DNA from: Zeimonas sp032027205
GTDB lineage: Bacteria; Pseudomonadota; Gammaproteobacteria; Burkholderiales; Burkholderiaceae_E
Assembly: GCA_032027205.1 (NCBI GenBank)
Contig: JAVSMN010000001.1
Coordinates: 1,612,001 to 1,676,000, forward strand
Length of the DNA stretch: 64,000 bases
Direction: 5' to 3'
Shown: positions 1-10,347 of the stretch, one piece after another
Numbering within the stretch: position 1 is the first letter of the stretch
Layout of the letters: every line of letters begins with the position of its first letter
Translations under genes and position numbers: made by a program
The notes under the pieces: model-generated
Told to the model about the DNA's origin: nothing
Databases searched by the model: none
What the model saw: only the letters and a program-made list of their open reading frames with translations

Positions 1-43
1 CAGAGAGCGCGCCGAGAACTGCGCCCGAGAAGCCTACCCTCAT
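1..43 (-). CDS. Partial 5' end of a gene after rnpA, probably yidD
   Basis: An ATG at 43..41 overlaps the rnpA stop codon, and the frame stays open to the window edge, giving only about 14 residues beginning MRVGFSGAVL. The fragment is too short for a family call. In most proteobacteria the gene directly after rpmH-rnpA is yidD, a small membrane-protein insertion factor followed by yidC, so that is the inferred identity. The start/stop overlap argues for translational coupling with rnpA. Confidence 0.4.
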   Translation of the reverse strand, partial: MRVGFSGAVLGALS

Positions 44-486
44 CACAGCACCCCGCGCTTGCGCAGCGTAGCGCCCGCCGCGAGAAAGAGCCGATCGAGT
101 TCCTCGCGCGCCAGCCGCTTGCGCGCCGGCAGGCCCGCCCCCGCATCAGGCGGCACGATGGCCGCGCGCACGCGCAGCAAGCCGACCACCGAACTGCGAT
201 CCAGGCCGGCCGCGCGCCACGCTTCACGTGCCACGCGGCGCATCGCATTTCGCTCGACCGCCCGCTTCAGGACGCGCTTGGGCGCCGTGACGATAAGCCT
301 GCCGCGAACTGCCGTGGCGTCATCCGCGACGCAGTTCACATGCACGCCGAAATGCCGTCCGGAAGCCACTGGACGAGTGCGTAACAGCATCGGTACGATG
401 CCCGGCGGCACGCGCTTGGAGGCGTTGCCGCGGGGCCGTTGGCGGGAGCCTTGAGGTTCGGGATTCGGGCGCGAGCCGGTCTCCAA
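43..486 (-). CDS. rnpA: Ribonuclease P protein component
   Basis: Protein subunit of RNase P, which helps the catalytic RNA remove 5' leaders from pre-tRNAs. The RNR-type signature is visible as KRAVERNAMRRVAREAW, preceded by the GRLIVTAPK strand. It lies directly behind rpmH on the same strand, as in nearly all bacteria. The start is uncertain. The frame is open back to 555 and would overlap rpmH; the first ATG after rpmH, at 390, would remove the N-terminal helix that shapes the RNA cleft. I chose the TTG at 486, ten bases after the rpmH stop, giving 147 residues. No strong ribosome-binding site decides the matter. Confidence 0.85.
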   Translation of the reverse strand: METGSRPNPEPQGSRQRPRGNASKRVPPGIVPMLLRTRPVASGRHFGVHVNCVADDATAVRGRLIVTAPKRVLKRAVERNAMRRVAREAWRAAGLDRSSVVGLLRVRAAIVPPDAGAGLPARKRLAREELDRLFLAAGATLRKRGVL

Positions 487-496
487 AACCGGCCGC

Positions 497-631
497 TCAG
501 ACGGCGAGGCGCTTCCTGCCTTTGGCGCGGCGCGCACGGATGACGGCTCGTCCACCGCGGGTCTTCATGCGTACGAGAAAGCCGTGCGTGCGCTTGCGGC
601 GCACGACGGAGGGCTGGTAGGTGCGTTTCAT
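497..631 (-). CDS. rpmH: 50S ribosomal protein L34
   Basis: A 44-codon gene whose product starts MKRTYQPSVVRRKRTHGF and ends GRKRLAV, the textbook L34 sequence and length. L34 is a small basic protein of the large ribosomal subunit. The gene is transcribed away from dnaA and leads into rnpA. A good sigma-70-type promoter lies 48-77 bases upstream. Identification rests on direct translation of the minus strand and is essentially certain. Confidence 0.97.
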   Translation of the reverse strand: MKRTYQPSVVRRKRTHGFLVRMKTRGGRAVIRARRAKGRKRLAV

Positions 632-678
632 CGGCGACTGCCTCGGGGTAGAACGCTAAGCAAAGCGAAAAGCCTTTC

Positions 679-708
679 ATTACAACGCATTACCGAGTCG
701 CCTGTCAA
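679..708 (-). promoter_or_regulatory. Promoter of rpmH-rnpA
   Basis: On the minus strand a perfect -35 hexamer TTGACA (708..703) is followed after 18 bases by TGTAAT (684..679), one mismatch from the -10 consensus. It sits in the 150-base gap between divergent rpmH and dnaA and points at rpmH. For dnaA, a TAAAAT at 741-746 could be a -10, but no convincing -35 accompanies it. Confidence 0.7.
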
Positions 709-781
709 TTTGGCGATGGCGCCGCGACGGCGTTGCGAGGTAAAATGCCCGATTGTCCGCCCGCGCGAACCGATCGAAAAC

Positions 782-2230
782 ATGATGGACCGTTGGCTCG
801 CCTGCGTGGCAAGGCTACAGAACGAGATTCCCGCTCAGCAGTTCAAGCCCTGGATCAAGCCGCTCGTCTTTCTCGGCTACGACGAAGGCGAACGACTGCT
901 GCGCCTGGGCGTGCCGAATCACTTCAAGCTGAACTGGGTTCGCTCGCAGTTCCAGTCGCAGATCGAGTCGGTGGCGCGCGAAACGATCGAGCCTGAGTTG
1001 CGCGTGAGCTTCGAGATCCATCGCGCGCTCTCGCCGTCGACGCCGAAGCACCCGAACTTCGACGCGCTGGCCGAGGCGCGCGCTTGGTCGCCTCCCGGCA
1101 CTCCGGTTTTCGCCGACGAAGAACTGCGCTCGGACAACGCCGACGTCGTCGCAGAAGCGGACGACGAAGCGCCGGCGCCCACCGTGTTTGCGCCGGCAGC
1201 GCCCGACGCGCGCACCCGGTTGCGCCCCGAGCTCACGTTCGAGAACTTCGTGCACGGCAAGGCGAACCAGATCGCCTGGTCCGCCGCGCTGCAGGTGGTC
1301 GAGCGGCCCGGCACCTCGTACAACCCGCTGTTCCTGTACGGTGGCGTGGGCCTGGGCAAGACGCACCTGCTGCACGCGGTGGGCAACGCCATCCGCGAGC
1401 GGATGCCCGGAGCGCGCGTGCGCTACATCCACGCGCAGGACTACTTCGACGAAATGGTGCGCGGCATCCAGCGCAAGTCGCTGCAGGATTTCAAGCAGAA
1501 ATACCAGTCGCTCGACCTGCTGCTCATCGACGACATCCAGTTTCTCGGCGGCAAGGAGCGCACCCAGGAAGAGTTCTTCTACACCTTCGAGGCGCTGCTC
1601 ACCGCGCGCAAGCAGCTGATCATCACCAGCGATACCTACCCGAAGGAGCTGTCGGCCTTCGAAGACCGGCTCGTGTCGCGCTTTGGCTCCGGGCTCATCG
1701 TCGAGATCGAGCCGCCCGAACTCGAGATGCGCGTGGCGATCCTGTTGAAGAAGGCCGAGCAGTCGGGCGAGAAGTTGCCCGAGGAGGTCGCCTTCTTCGT
1801 CGCGAAGAACCTGCGCTCGAACGTGCGCGAGCTCGAAGGCGCGCTGCTGCGCGTGATCGCCTTCGCGCGCTTTCGCAGCAAGCAGGTCACCCCCGAGCTC
1901 GCCAAGGATGCATTGAAGGACCTGCTCGAACTGAACCGCCCGCCGATCTCGATCGAATCGATCCAGAAGACGGTGGCCGACTTCCTGAAGATCAAGGTCG
2001 CCGACATGTACAGCAAGCGGCGACCGGCGCACATCGCGCGCGCGCGCCAGATCGCGATGTACTTCGCCAAGGAACTCACGCAGAAGAGCTTTCCCGAGAT
2101 CGGCGAGGCGTTCGGCGGGCGCGACCACACCACGGTGATGCATGCGGTCAAGCGCATCGCCGAGTTGCGCCAGCACGACACCGAATGGAATCGCCAGTTG
2201 CACGTGCTCGAGCAGACGCTCCGTGGCTGA
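782..2230 (+). CDS. dnaA: Chromosomal replication initiator protein DnaA
   Basis: AAA+ ATPase that binds DnaA boxes and melts the origin. Domain I is visible at the start (WLACVARLQNEIPAQQFKPW), followed by a low-complexity linker to about residue 140. The ATPase core has Walker A GGVGLGKTHL and Walker B LLLIDDIQFLGG. Domain IV carries the DnaA signature RDHTTVMHAVKRI, which reads the box. At 482 residues it matches betaproteobacterial DnaA. The frame is open upstream to 584, but domain I begins at the Met-Met-Asp-Arg-Trp segment, so the start is 782 or 785. It opens the dnaA-dnaN-gyrB cluster. Confidence 0.97.
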   Translation: MMDRWLACVARLQNEIPAQQFKPWIKPLVFLGYDEGERLLRLGVPNHFKLNWVRSQFQSQIESVARETIEPELRVSFEIHRALSPSTPKHPNFDALAEARAWSPPGTPVFADEELRSDNADVVAEADDEAPAPTVFAPAAPDARTRLRPELTFENFVHGKANQIAWSAALQVVERPGTSYNPLFLYGGVGLGKTHLLHAVGNAIRERMPGARVRYIHAQDYFDEMVRGIQRKSLQDFKQKYQSLDLLLIDDIQFLGGKERTQEEFFYTFEALLTARKQLIITSDTYPKELSAFEDRLVSRFGSGLIVEIEPPELEMRVAILLKKAEQSGEKLPEEVAFFVAKNLRSNVRELEGALLRVIAFARFRSKQVTPELAKDALKDLLELNRPPISIESIQKTVADFLKIKVADMYSKRRPAHIARARQIAMYFAKELTQKSFPEIGEAFGGRDHTTVMHAVKRIAELRQHDTEWNRQLHVLEQTLRG

Positions 2231-2473
2231 ACGCGGCGCCGTGCAACGGACGGATCAACAGGCGGGAAAGGCCTGCACAAGCGCGGGAGCGATTGTGAAC
2301 AACCTGCCGCTTTCGCGGGCAGGGCGAAGTTGTTCGAGTGCGTCCACAGCTGCCGGTACGCGCTCTCCACAACCGGAAATCGGGCGCAGAACGAGCAGCG
2401 GCGCGGGCCCGATGCGGTTGTCCCCAGGGTTGTTGCACGTACATCCAACAACAGCAACAGGAATACTCAACTA
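2231..2473. other. Candidate replication origin between dnaA and dnaN
   Basis: This 243-base gap lacks a gene and holds several weak DnaA-box-like 9-mers. The best is TTGTTCACA on the minus strand (2302..2294), one mismatch from TTATNCACA. CTCTCCACA (2363-2371) and TTGTCCCCA (2418-2426) each have two mismatches to TTATCCACA; GCGTCCACA (2340-2348) has three. Position beside dnaA is typical of origins, but no perfect box and no obvious AT-rich unwinding stretch is present. The call rests on location plus degenerate sites. Confidence 0.4.
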
Positions 2474-3583
2474 ATGCAGTTCATCCAGGCAAACCGCGAT
2501 GCGATCCTGAAGCCGCTGCAGACCGTGGCCGGAATCGTCGAACGACGTCACACGCTGCCCATCCTCGCGAACGTGCTGCTTCGCAAGAAGGGCCCCGACG
2601 TCTCCTTCCTCGCCACCGACGTCGAGATCCAGATCGAGACCACGGCGCAGCTCGGCGCGGGCCGCGAAGACGGCGGCACCACGGTGTCGGCGCGCAAGCT
2701 GATCGACATCCTTCGTTCGCTGCCCGATGGCGCCGACGTCTCCATCAAGCTCGACAACAAGCGCGCGACGATCCAGGCGGGCCGCAGCCGCTTCGCGTTG
2801 CAGACGCTCGACGCCGGCGAGTTCCCCACGGTGGCCGTCACCGACCGCTTCGTGGCGTCCTTCGCGCTGCCGCAGCGCAAGCTCAAGCACCTGATCCGCA
2901 TGGTGCATTTCGCGATGGCGCAGCAGGACATCCGCTACTACTTGAACGGCCTGCTGCTCGTCACCGACGGCTCGCTGGTGAAGGTGGTGGCCACCGACGG
3001 TCATCGACTGTCGTACTGCGAGGCCTCGATCGAGGGCGCCGAGCTGGCGCGCGCCGAAGTGATCATTCCGCGCAAGACGGTGCTCGAGCTGCAGCGGCTG
3101 CTAGCCGACAGCGACGACCCGGTGGCGATCGACGTCTCGGGCAACCAGGTGCGGCTGCGCTTCGGCGAAGTCGAGATGGTCTCGAAAATCGTCGAGGGCA
3201 AGTTTCCCGACTACCAGCGCGTCATTCCGCAGGGCTACACGAAGCGCGTCGTTCTCGCGCGTGAGGCGCTTGCCGCATCGCTCGCCCGTGCGTCGATCCT
3301 CACGTCCGACAAGTTCAAGGGCGTGCGCCTGAGCCTGTCGCCGGGCACGCTGCAGATCCAGACGAGCAACGCCGAGCAGGAAGAGGCGGTCGAGGAGCTC
3401 GAGATCGAGTACGACGGCGATCCGCTCGAGATCGGATTCAACGTCAGCTACCTGCTCGACGTGCTGGGCAACCTCGACTCCGCGTCCGTGCAGATGCAGT
3501 TCGGCGATTCGGGCACGAGCGCGCTGCTCACGGTGCCCGGCGACGAGCAGTTTCGCTACGTCGTGATGCCGATGCGCATCTGA
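2474..3583 (+). CDS. dnaN: DNA polymerase III subunit beta (sliding clamp)
   Basis: The ring-shaped processivity clamp of replicative DNA polymerase. The protein starts MQFIQANRDAILKPLQTVAG, matching the first of three clamp domains, and ends YVVMPMRI, the conserved C-terminal strand. At 369 residues it has normal length. An AGGA-like ribosome-binding site lies about a dozen bases before the ATG, and the longer open frame upstream has no clamp similarity. It stands between dnaA and gyrB. Confidence 0.97.
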   Translation: MQFIQANRDAILKPLQTVAGIVERRHTLPILANVLLRKKGPDVSFLATDVEIQIETTAQLGAGREDGGTTVSARKLIDILRSLPDGADVSIKLDNKRATIQAGRSRFALQTLDAGEFPTVAVTDRFVASFALPQRKLKHLIRMVHFAMAQQDIRYYLNGLLLVTDGSLVKVVATDGHRLSYCEASIEGAELARAEVIIPRKTVLELQRLLADSDDPVAIDVSGNQVRLRFGEVEMVSKIVEGKFPDYQRVIPQGYTKRVVLAREALAASLARASILTSDKFKGVRLSLSPGTLQIQTSNAEQEEAVEELEIEYDGDPLEIGFNVSYLLDVLGNLDSASVQMQFGDSGTSALLTVPGDEQFRYVVMPMRI

Positions 3584-3605
3584 GAAGTTGATTCTGAAGG
3601 CGAAA

Positions 3606-6104
<2,499 letters not shown>

Positions 6105-6161
6105 ATGAAGGCACGCGACTCCGATGCTCTCGGAGCGTCTTCTTTTCGGCGACCAGTCGAC

Positions 6162-7199
6162 CTACCCCGCGTGCCAGGGGGCGGCTCGCCGCCTGCGTAG
6201 CGGCGGCGCGGCGGCTCTCGAAGTACGCGGTGCCGCGCTGCCCCCGGGAAGCGCGTACGGCTGGATCGTCGAGGCCGAGGGGGTCGTCGACGGCCCTGCG
6301 CGCGACGGCCTCGTGTGGGTGATCGGTGGGTGATCTTCGGCAACTGGCCCGTAGTCGGCTGGATCGTCGTGGAGGATGGGGCCTCTCCCGCGTCCGTCCT
6401 GGCGCCCGTGCGCGCCTTGTGAGCTCCGCTCCAGGCTGACCCACGCCGGCGCCTCGTTCGGCAAGCGCACGACGAAGCGCGTGCCTCGCCCTTCGCCCGC
6501 GCTCGTCGCCCGGACGCTGCCGCCATGCGCTTCGGCCAGCACGCGCACGATCGACAGTCCGAGCCCCATCCCGGCGCCGCGCGGCCGGATCCTGCGCGCC
6601 TGCTGCGCCGACGCGTCGAACAGCGTGGCGAGAGACTCGGGCGCGATCCCGATGCCCGCGTCTTCCACCGCAAGCTCGGACGTGCCGGAGCCGACCGCGA
6701 GCGATACGACGATGCTCGTGCCGCGTTCGCTGAACTTCGACGCGTTGTCGATCAGGTTGGTGAGGATCTGGACGAGACGGCCGGGATCGGCGTGCAACCG
6801 GAATGGACGCTGCGGAAGTCGGAGGACGAGTCGCTGTCCGCGCGAGGCGAGCGAGGCGCGGCAGGCGTCGGCCGCCTGCCGGACGAAGGCGGTGGCGACG
6901 ATCGTTCGCCGCTCGATCGAAAGGCTTCCGGTACGGACCCAGGTCGTGTCGGTCAGGTCGGCGATGACGCGTGTCAGTTGCTCGACCTGCTGCTCGATCA
7001 CGGATTGCAGGTGCGAGAGCTTGCGCGCGTCACCGGCCGCCTCGCGCAACAGCGATGCGGCGATCGCGATCGGCGACAACGGCTTGCGCAATTCGTGGGC
7101 GACCATCGCCAGCAGCCGCGCGTCGGTTGCGTCGCCCAGCGCAGGCGCTGCAACGGGTGTGCAGGCGGCGGGCGGGGCGGCGGACGAAAGGACCATCAT
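6162..7199 (-). CDS. Sensor histidine kinase without membrane segments
   Basis: Autophosphorylating histidine kinase of 345 residues. The HisKA H-box is MVAHELRKPLSPI, with the phospho-acceptor His about residue 35. The ATPase domain has N-box NLIDNASKF, G1 VEDAGIGIAP and G2 GMGLGLSIV. No sensor domain or transmembrane helix precedes the H-box, so input probably comes from partners. After the usual end of the fold (FVVRLPN) the frame continues about 85 residues rich in Pro, Arg, Ser and Ala, unlike any domain I know. It is the last gene of the minus-strand signalling cluster and starts 17 bases after the diguanylate cyclase stop. Confidence 0.8.
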   Translation of the reverse strand: MMVLSSAAPPAACTPVAAPALGDATDARLLAMVAHELRKPLSPIAIAASLLREAAGDARKLSHLQSVIEQQVEQLTRVIADLTDTTWVRTGSLSIERRTIVATAFVRQAADACRASLASRGQRLVLRLPQRPFRLHADPGRLVQILTNLIDNASKFSERGTSIVVSLAVGSGTSELAVEDAGIGIAPESLATLFDASAQQARRIRPRGAGMGLGLSIVRVLAEAHGGSVRATSAGEGRGTRFVVRLPNEAPAWVSLERSSQGAHGRQDGRGRGPILHDDPADYGPVAEDHPPITHTRPSRAGPSTTPSASTIQPYALPGGSAAPRTSRAAAPPLRRRRAAPWHAG

Positions 7200-7216
7200 C
7201 GGGCCACAAGCTGCTG

Positions 7217-8002
7217 CTAGGCACCCAGCGCCCAGATCTCGCCGTCGTCGGCTTGCGGGTGCGTCCGCGCCGACCCGTGGAACTCGCAGCCGGTGCGCAG
7301 GCGCTTGGCGCGGTACATCGCAGCGTCGGCCCGCTCGAGCAGCGCCATCGCGCTCGTTCCGCTTTCCGGCGTCGCGATGCCGACGCTCGCCTGGACGTCC
7401 ACGCGCAGCGCACCGAGCTGATACGGATCGCACAGTGTGTCGAACACCTTGCCGGCGACCTGGGCGACGCGGTCGTGCGGGCCGCAGCGCCGCACGAGAC
7501 ACGCGAATTCATCTCCGCCGAGGCGCGCGACCACGTCGCTCGAGCGCACGCACGCGGAAAGCCGCTCGCCGACGATGCGCAACACCTCATCGCCGATGCG
7601 ATGGCCGTGCCGGTCGTTGATCGCCTTGAACCCGTCGAGGTCGATGAACAGGACCGCGACTTCCGAGGACGTCGCATCGACGGCCAGGGCTTCCTGCAGT
7701 TGCTCGACAAAGGCCGCGCGGTTGTCGAGTCGCGTCAGCGAATCCGTGCGGGCCAGCGCGCGCGCCTGTGTTTCGCGCACGAGGGCTTCGGCCATTTGCG
7801 TGCGCAATGCGGCCACTTCCTCGCGCAGGGCCTGCAGCGCCAGCTCCCGCCCGGCTTCGCGACGCCGCGAGTGTCGCAGCCTGCGACCCGCGCTCGGCTC
7901 GATTGCCGGCTCGATCGCCGCTGCGGCAGTCGGCGTCGAACGCGTCGCGCGGTGCAACGTGCTGCGAACCGCCGTCCCGGAACTGCTGTGTCCGGAGTCC
8001 AT
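7217..8002 (-). CDS. Diguanylate cyclase (GGDEF domain)
   Basis: Likely makes cyclic di-GMP from two GTP. The C-terminal half is a complete GGDEF domain: TDSLTRLDNRAAF, VLFIDLDGFKAIND, the active-site ARLGGDEF, and SVGIAT near the end. RSSD exactly five residues before GGDEF fits the RxxD inhibitory site for product feedback. The N-terminal 90 residues are basic and then probably coiled coil, with no sensor domain or membrane helix. The ATG at 8002 has a GGAAGG ribosome-binding site. It lies between the LuxR-type regulator and a histidine kinase, with the conserved bipartite element just upstream. Confidence 0.9.
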   Translation of the reverse strand: MDSGHSSSGTAVRSTLHRATRSTPTAAAAIEPAIEPSAGRRLRHSRRREAGRELALQALREEVAALRTQMAEALVRETQARALARTDSLTRLDNRAAFVEQLQEALAVDATSSEVAVLFIDLDGFKAINDRHGHRIGDEVLRIVGERLSACVRSSDVVARLGGDEFACLVRRCGPHDRVAQVAGKVFDTLCDPYQLGALRVDVQASVGIATPESGTSAMALLERADAAMYRAKRLRTGCEFHGSARTHPQADDGEIWALGA

Positions 8003-8058
8003 CACTGCCTTCCCCTTGCGATGCGGTTCCCTCGACATCCGGGGAACCTGCTGCAAGC

Positions 8059-8103
8059 GACTCTACGATCGTCAATAACGGCAGTCTGTAGGGACGTCTC
8101 GAC
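8059..8103 (-). promoter_or_regulatory. Conserved bipartite element, copy A, before the diguanylate cyclase gene
   Basis: On the plus strand the ten bases GACTCTACGA (8059-8068) are followed after exactly 15 bases by GTCTGTAGGGACGTCTCGAC (8084-8103). The same two blocks with the same spacing occur at 12649-12693 before the degenerate GGDEF gene: the first block is identical and the second matches at 18 of 20, while the spacers match at only about 3 of 15. Each copy lies roughly 50 bases before a minus-strand start codon. This fits a regulated promoter or operator. Confidence 0.6.
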
Positions 8104-8143
8104 ACCTCTTGTGCGGTGTCGCCGACGGACGACGATGCGGCGC

Positions 8144-8776
8144 TCAGGCCTCGATCACGCCGTGCCGGATGGCCAGTCGTACCAGCGCGGGAACGTCGCC
8201 CACGCGCAGCTTGTTCATCAGTCGACTGCGGTAGGTGTCGACCGTCTTCGGCGACAGATGCAGCGACTGGCCGATCGCGGCGCTGCTCTGCCCGCGCACG
8301 ACCATGGCGACGATCTGCCGCTCGCGCGGCGACAGCATCGCGAAACCGCCGTCGTCGTCTTCGACGGTCAGCGCTTCCACGGCAAGGTTGGCGACTTCCG
8401 GAGCCAGGTGCCGTCGACCGTGCATCGCAGCGTCGATCGCGCGCAGCAGCTCGCTGGTGGGCGAGCCCTTGAGCACGTACGACAGCGCGCCCCGGCGCAG
8501 CGCCTCGCCCACGTGGTGCGGCTGCGCCGACATCGTCAGCACGATGGAGCGCACCGGCAACGCGCGCCGCTGCAGTTCGGCGAGCAGCTCGAGTCCGGAG
8601 CGCTCGCCCAGGCTGAGATCGACGAGCACGAGGTCGGCCGGGTCGCGCGCGAGATCGGCAATGGCGCGAACCGGGTCGGCCGACTCGCCGATCACGCGAT
8701 GCCCGGCCGCCTCGAGTACGGCGCGCAGGCCTTCGCGAACGATCGCATGATCGTCGACGAGATACAGGCGACTCAT
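8144..8776 (-). CDS. LuxR/NarL-family response regulator
   Basis: DNA-binding response regulator of 210 residues. The receiver domain starts MSRLYLVDDHAIVREGL; the phospho-acceptor is D53 in LVLVDLSLGE and the conserved Lys is in YVLKGS. The C-terminal LuxR helix-turn-helix is LSPRERQIVAMVVRG followed by LHLSPKTVDTYRSRL. Its ATG overlaps the stop of the receiver-kinase gene, so the two are probably translationally coupled partners. It is the only DNA-binding protein of the cluster and the natural candidate to bind the repeated element at 8059-8103 and 12649-12693. Confidence 0.92.
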   Translation of the reverse strand: MSRLYLVDDHAIVREGLRAVLEAAGHRVIGESADPVRAIADLARDPADLVLVDLSLGERSGLELLAELQRRALPVRSIVLTMSAQPHHVGEALRRGALSYVLKGSPTSELLRAIDAAMHGRRHLAPEVANLAVEALTVEDDDGGFAMLSPRERQIVAMVVRGQSSAAIGQSLHLSPKTVDTYRSRLMNKLRVGDVPALVRLAIRHGVIEA

Positions 8777-9870
8777 GACGCACTCCAGTCGAGCAGCACG
8801 GTGGTGCCGTGCCCGGGCGCGGATTCCAGCGCGAAGCTTGCGCCGATCGCCAGCGCGCGCTCGCGCATGCCGACGATGCCTAGATGACCGGGGCGGCTGA
8901 GGTTTGCGGGGATGCCGCTGCCGTCGTCCGCCACGCGCAGGCGCAGCGAACGCTCGTCGCCGTCGATCGAAACGCGTACGCGGCTCGCGTTGGCGTGCCG
9001 CAGCGCGTTGCCGATCGCCTCGCGCGCGATCATGAATGCGGCGTACTCCACGTCGGTCGGCCACCGGGCGCCGGCTATGCCGGGCGCCGCTTCGAATTGC
9101 AGCTCGACGTCGTCGCGCACCAGCAATTGCGTGCGCAACTCGTTGTCGAGCGCGTCGAGCAGGCCGCGTTCGTCCAGCAGCGGCGGGCGCAGCGTGACGA
9201 GCACCTGCCGCACCTCCCGCACGGCATGGTCGATCAGGCCGCTCACGCGCGACGCGTGTTGTCGCGCGGGTTCGCTGGCCATCGATGCGAAATTCACGGA
9301 GACGGCGTCGAACCCGAGCCGTATCGCAGCCAGCGTCTGTCCGAGCTGGTCGTGCAGCACCTGAGCGAGCTGGCGCGTCGTCATCTTCTCGGTGTCCATC
9401 AGCCGCTGCGCGAGGTCGGAGAGGTCGCCGCGATAGCGCGCAAGCGCCTGCTCGTCGTGCCAGCGCGCGAGTTGCAACTCGCGGTCGCGCAACGCGTGAT
9501 GCACGATCGTCGGCATCAGCTCCTGGTAGCGGCCGTCGACGTCCTTGACGAGGTAGTTACTCGCACCGCGGCGCATTGCCTCCACCGCTACCGAGACGTC
9601 GTCTGCGCCGGTGAGCATGATGATCGGAACCCGCTGCTCGACGCTGCGCTCGTTCAGCCGCACGAGCAACTCGAGGCCGTCCATGTCGGGCAGGCGGAAG
9701 TCGAGCAGCACGCAGTCGACGTCGTGCCGCGCCAGTTCGTCGAGCGCCTGCGTGGCGGTTTCTGCTTCGACGAAGGTCGGCGGCGGATCGAGTCGTCCGA
9801 GCGCGCGCCGGCAGATGCGTCGATCGACGATGTCGTCGTCGACGACCAGGATCCGGAGCGCGCGTTCCAT
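8773..9870 (-). CDS. Receiver-histidine kinase hybrid of the NarX/HisKA_3 type
   Basis: 365 residues with an N-terminal receiver domain (acidic pocket DDD at 11-13, phospho-acceptor D57 in LLDFRLPDMDG, Lys109). A short coiled linker leads to a HisKA_3 kinase with H-box LAQVLHDQLGQTLAAIRLG (His about 173) and an ATPase domain containing REAIGNALRHANA and VADDGSGIP. This layout lets an upstream kinase control a NarX-like kinase through the receiver. No membrane helix. Its stop overlaps the start of the LuxR-type regulator, its likely target. Confidence 0.9.
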   Translation of the reverse strand: MERALRILVVDDDIVDRRICRRALGRLDPPPTFVEAETATQALDELARHDVDCVLLDFRLPDMDGLELLVRLNERSVEQRVPIIMLTGADDVSVAVEAMRRGASNYLVKDVDGRYQELMPTIVHHALRDRELQLARWHDEQALARYRGDLSDLAQRLMDTEKMTTRQLAQVLHDQLGQTLAAIRLGFDAVSVNFASMASEPARQHASRVSGLIDHAVREVRQVLVTLRPPLLDERGLLDALDNELRTQLLVRDDVELQFEAAPGIAGARWPTDVEYAAFMIAREAIGNALRHANASRVRVSIDGDERSLRLRVADDGSGIPANLSRPGHLGIVGMRERALAIGASFALESAPGHGTTVLLDWSAS

Positions 9871-9921
9871 GGGGCCGTACGTGCGCTCCGGCGCTAGCGC
9901 GCAGTGTTCGTCACGACGTGC

Positions 9922-10347
9922 TCAGCCGATCGGGGACACTTCGCTGAGCGTCCAGTACGCGTCGATCGTGCGCATCGCATCGACGAACTTGCGGTAGTCG
10001 ACCGGCTTCGTCATGTAGCCCGCGACGCTCAGGTCGAAGCTGTCGATCTTGTCCTGCTCTTCCTGCGACGTGGTGAGCACCACGGCCGGAATCCGCCGCC
10101 ACAGCTCATGCTGCTTGACGACCTGCAGGAATTCGATGCCGTTCATCACCGGCATGTTCAGGTCGACCAGCATCAGGCACGGCAGTTCGTGCGTGGCCGC
10201 GCTGCCGAGGAATTCGAGCGCGGCCTCGCCGTTAACGTGCTGGATCAGCGGATTCGTGACCTTCAATTCGCGGAACGCGCGGCGCACGGTCATCGCGTCC
10301 ACGTCGTCGTCCTCGATCAGAAGAATCGAGTTGTTCGTCAGATGCAA
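9922..10347 (-). CDS. Single-domain response regulator (Rcp1/CheY-like)
   Basis: A stand-alone receiver, 141 residues from a TTG start. Motifs are LLIEDDDVDAMTVRRAF, the acceptor D62 in MLVDLNMPVMNG, TTSQEE and the Lys in YMTKPVD. Such receivers usually pair with phytochrome-like kinases and act by phosphotransfer or protein contact, not DNA binding. No ATG fits the beginning of the domain; the TTG at 10347 has an AGGA site before it. That start lies inside the preceding kinase frame, a 116-base overlap. Confidence 0.85.
   Translation of the reverse strand: MHLTNNSILLIEDDDVDAMTVRRAFRELKVTNPLIQHVNGEAALEFLGSAATHELPCLMLVDLNMPVMNGIEFLQVVKQHELWRRIPAVVLTTSQEEQDKIDSFDLSVAGYMTKPVDYRKFVDAMRTIDAYWTLSEVSPIG

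Noticed and set aside
6124..6333. Plus-strand 69-codon frame after gyrB
   Set aside because: Antisense to the end of the kinase gene, no ribosome-binding site of note and no family features.
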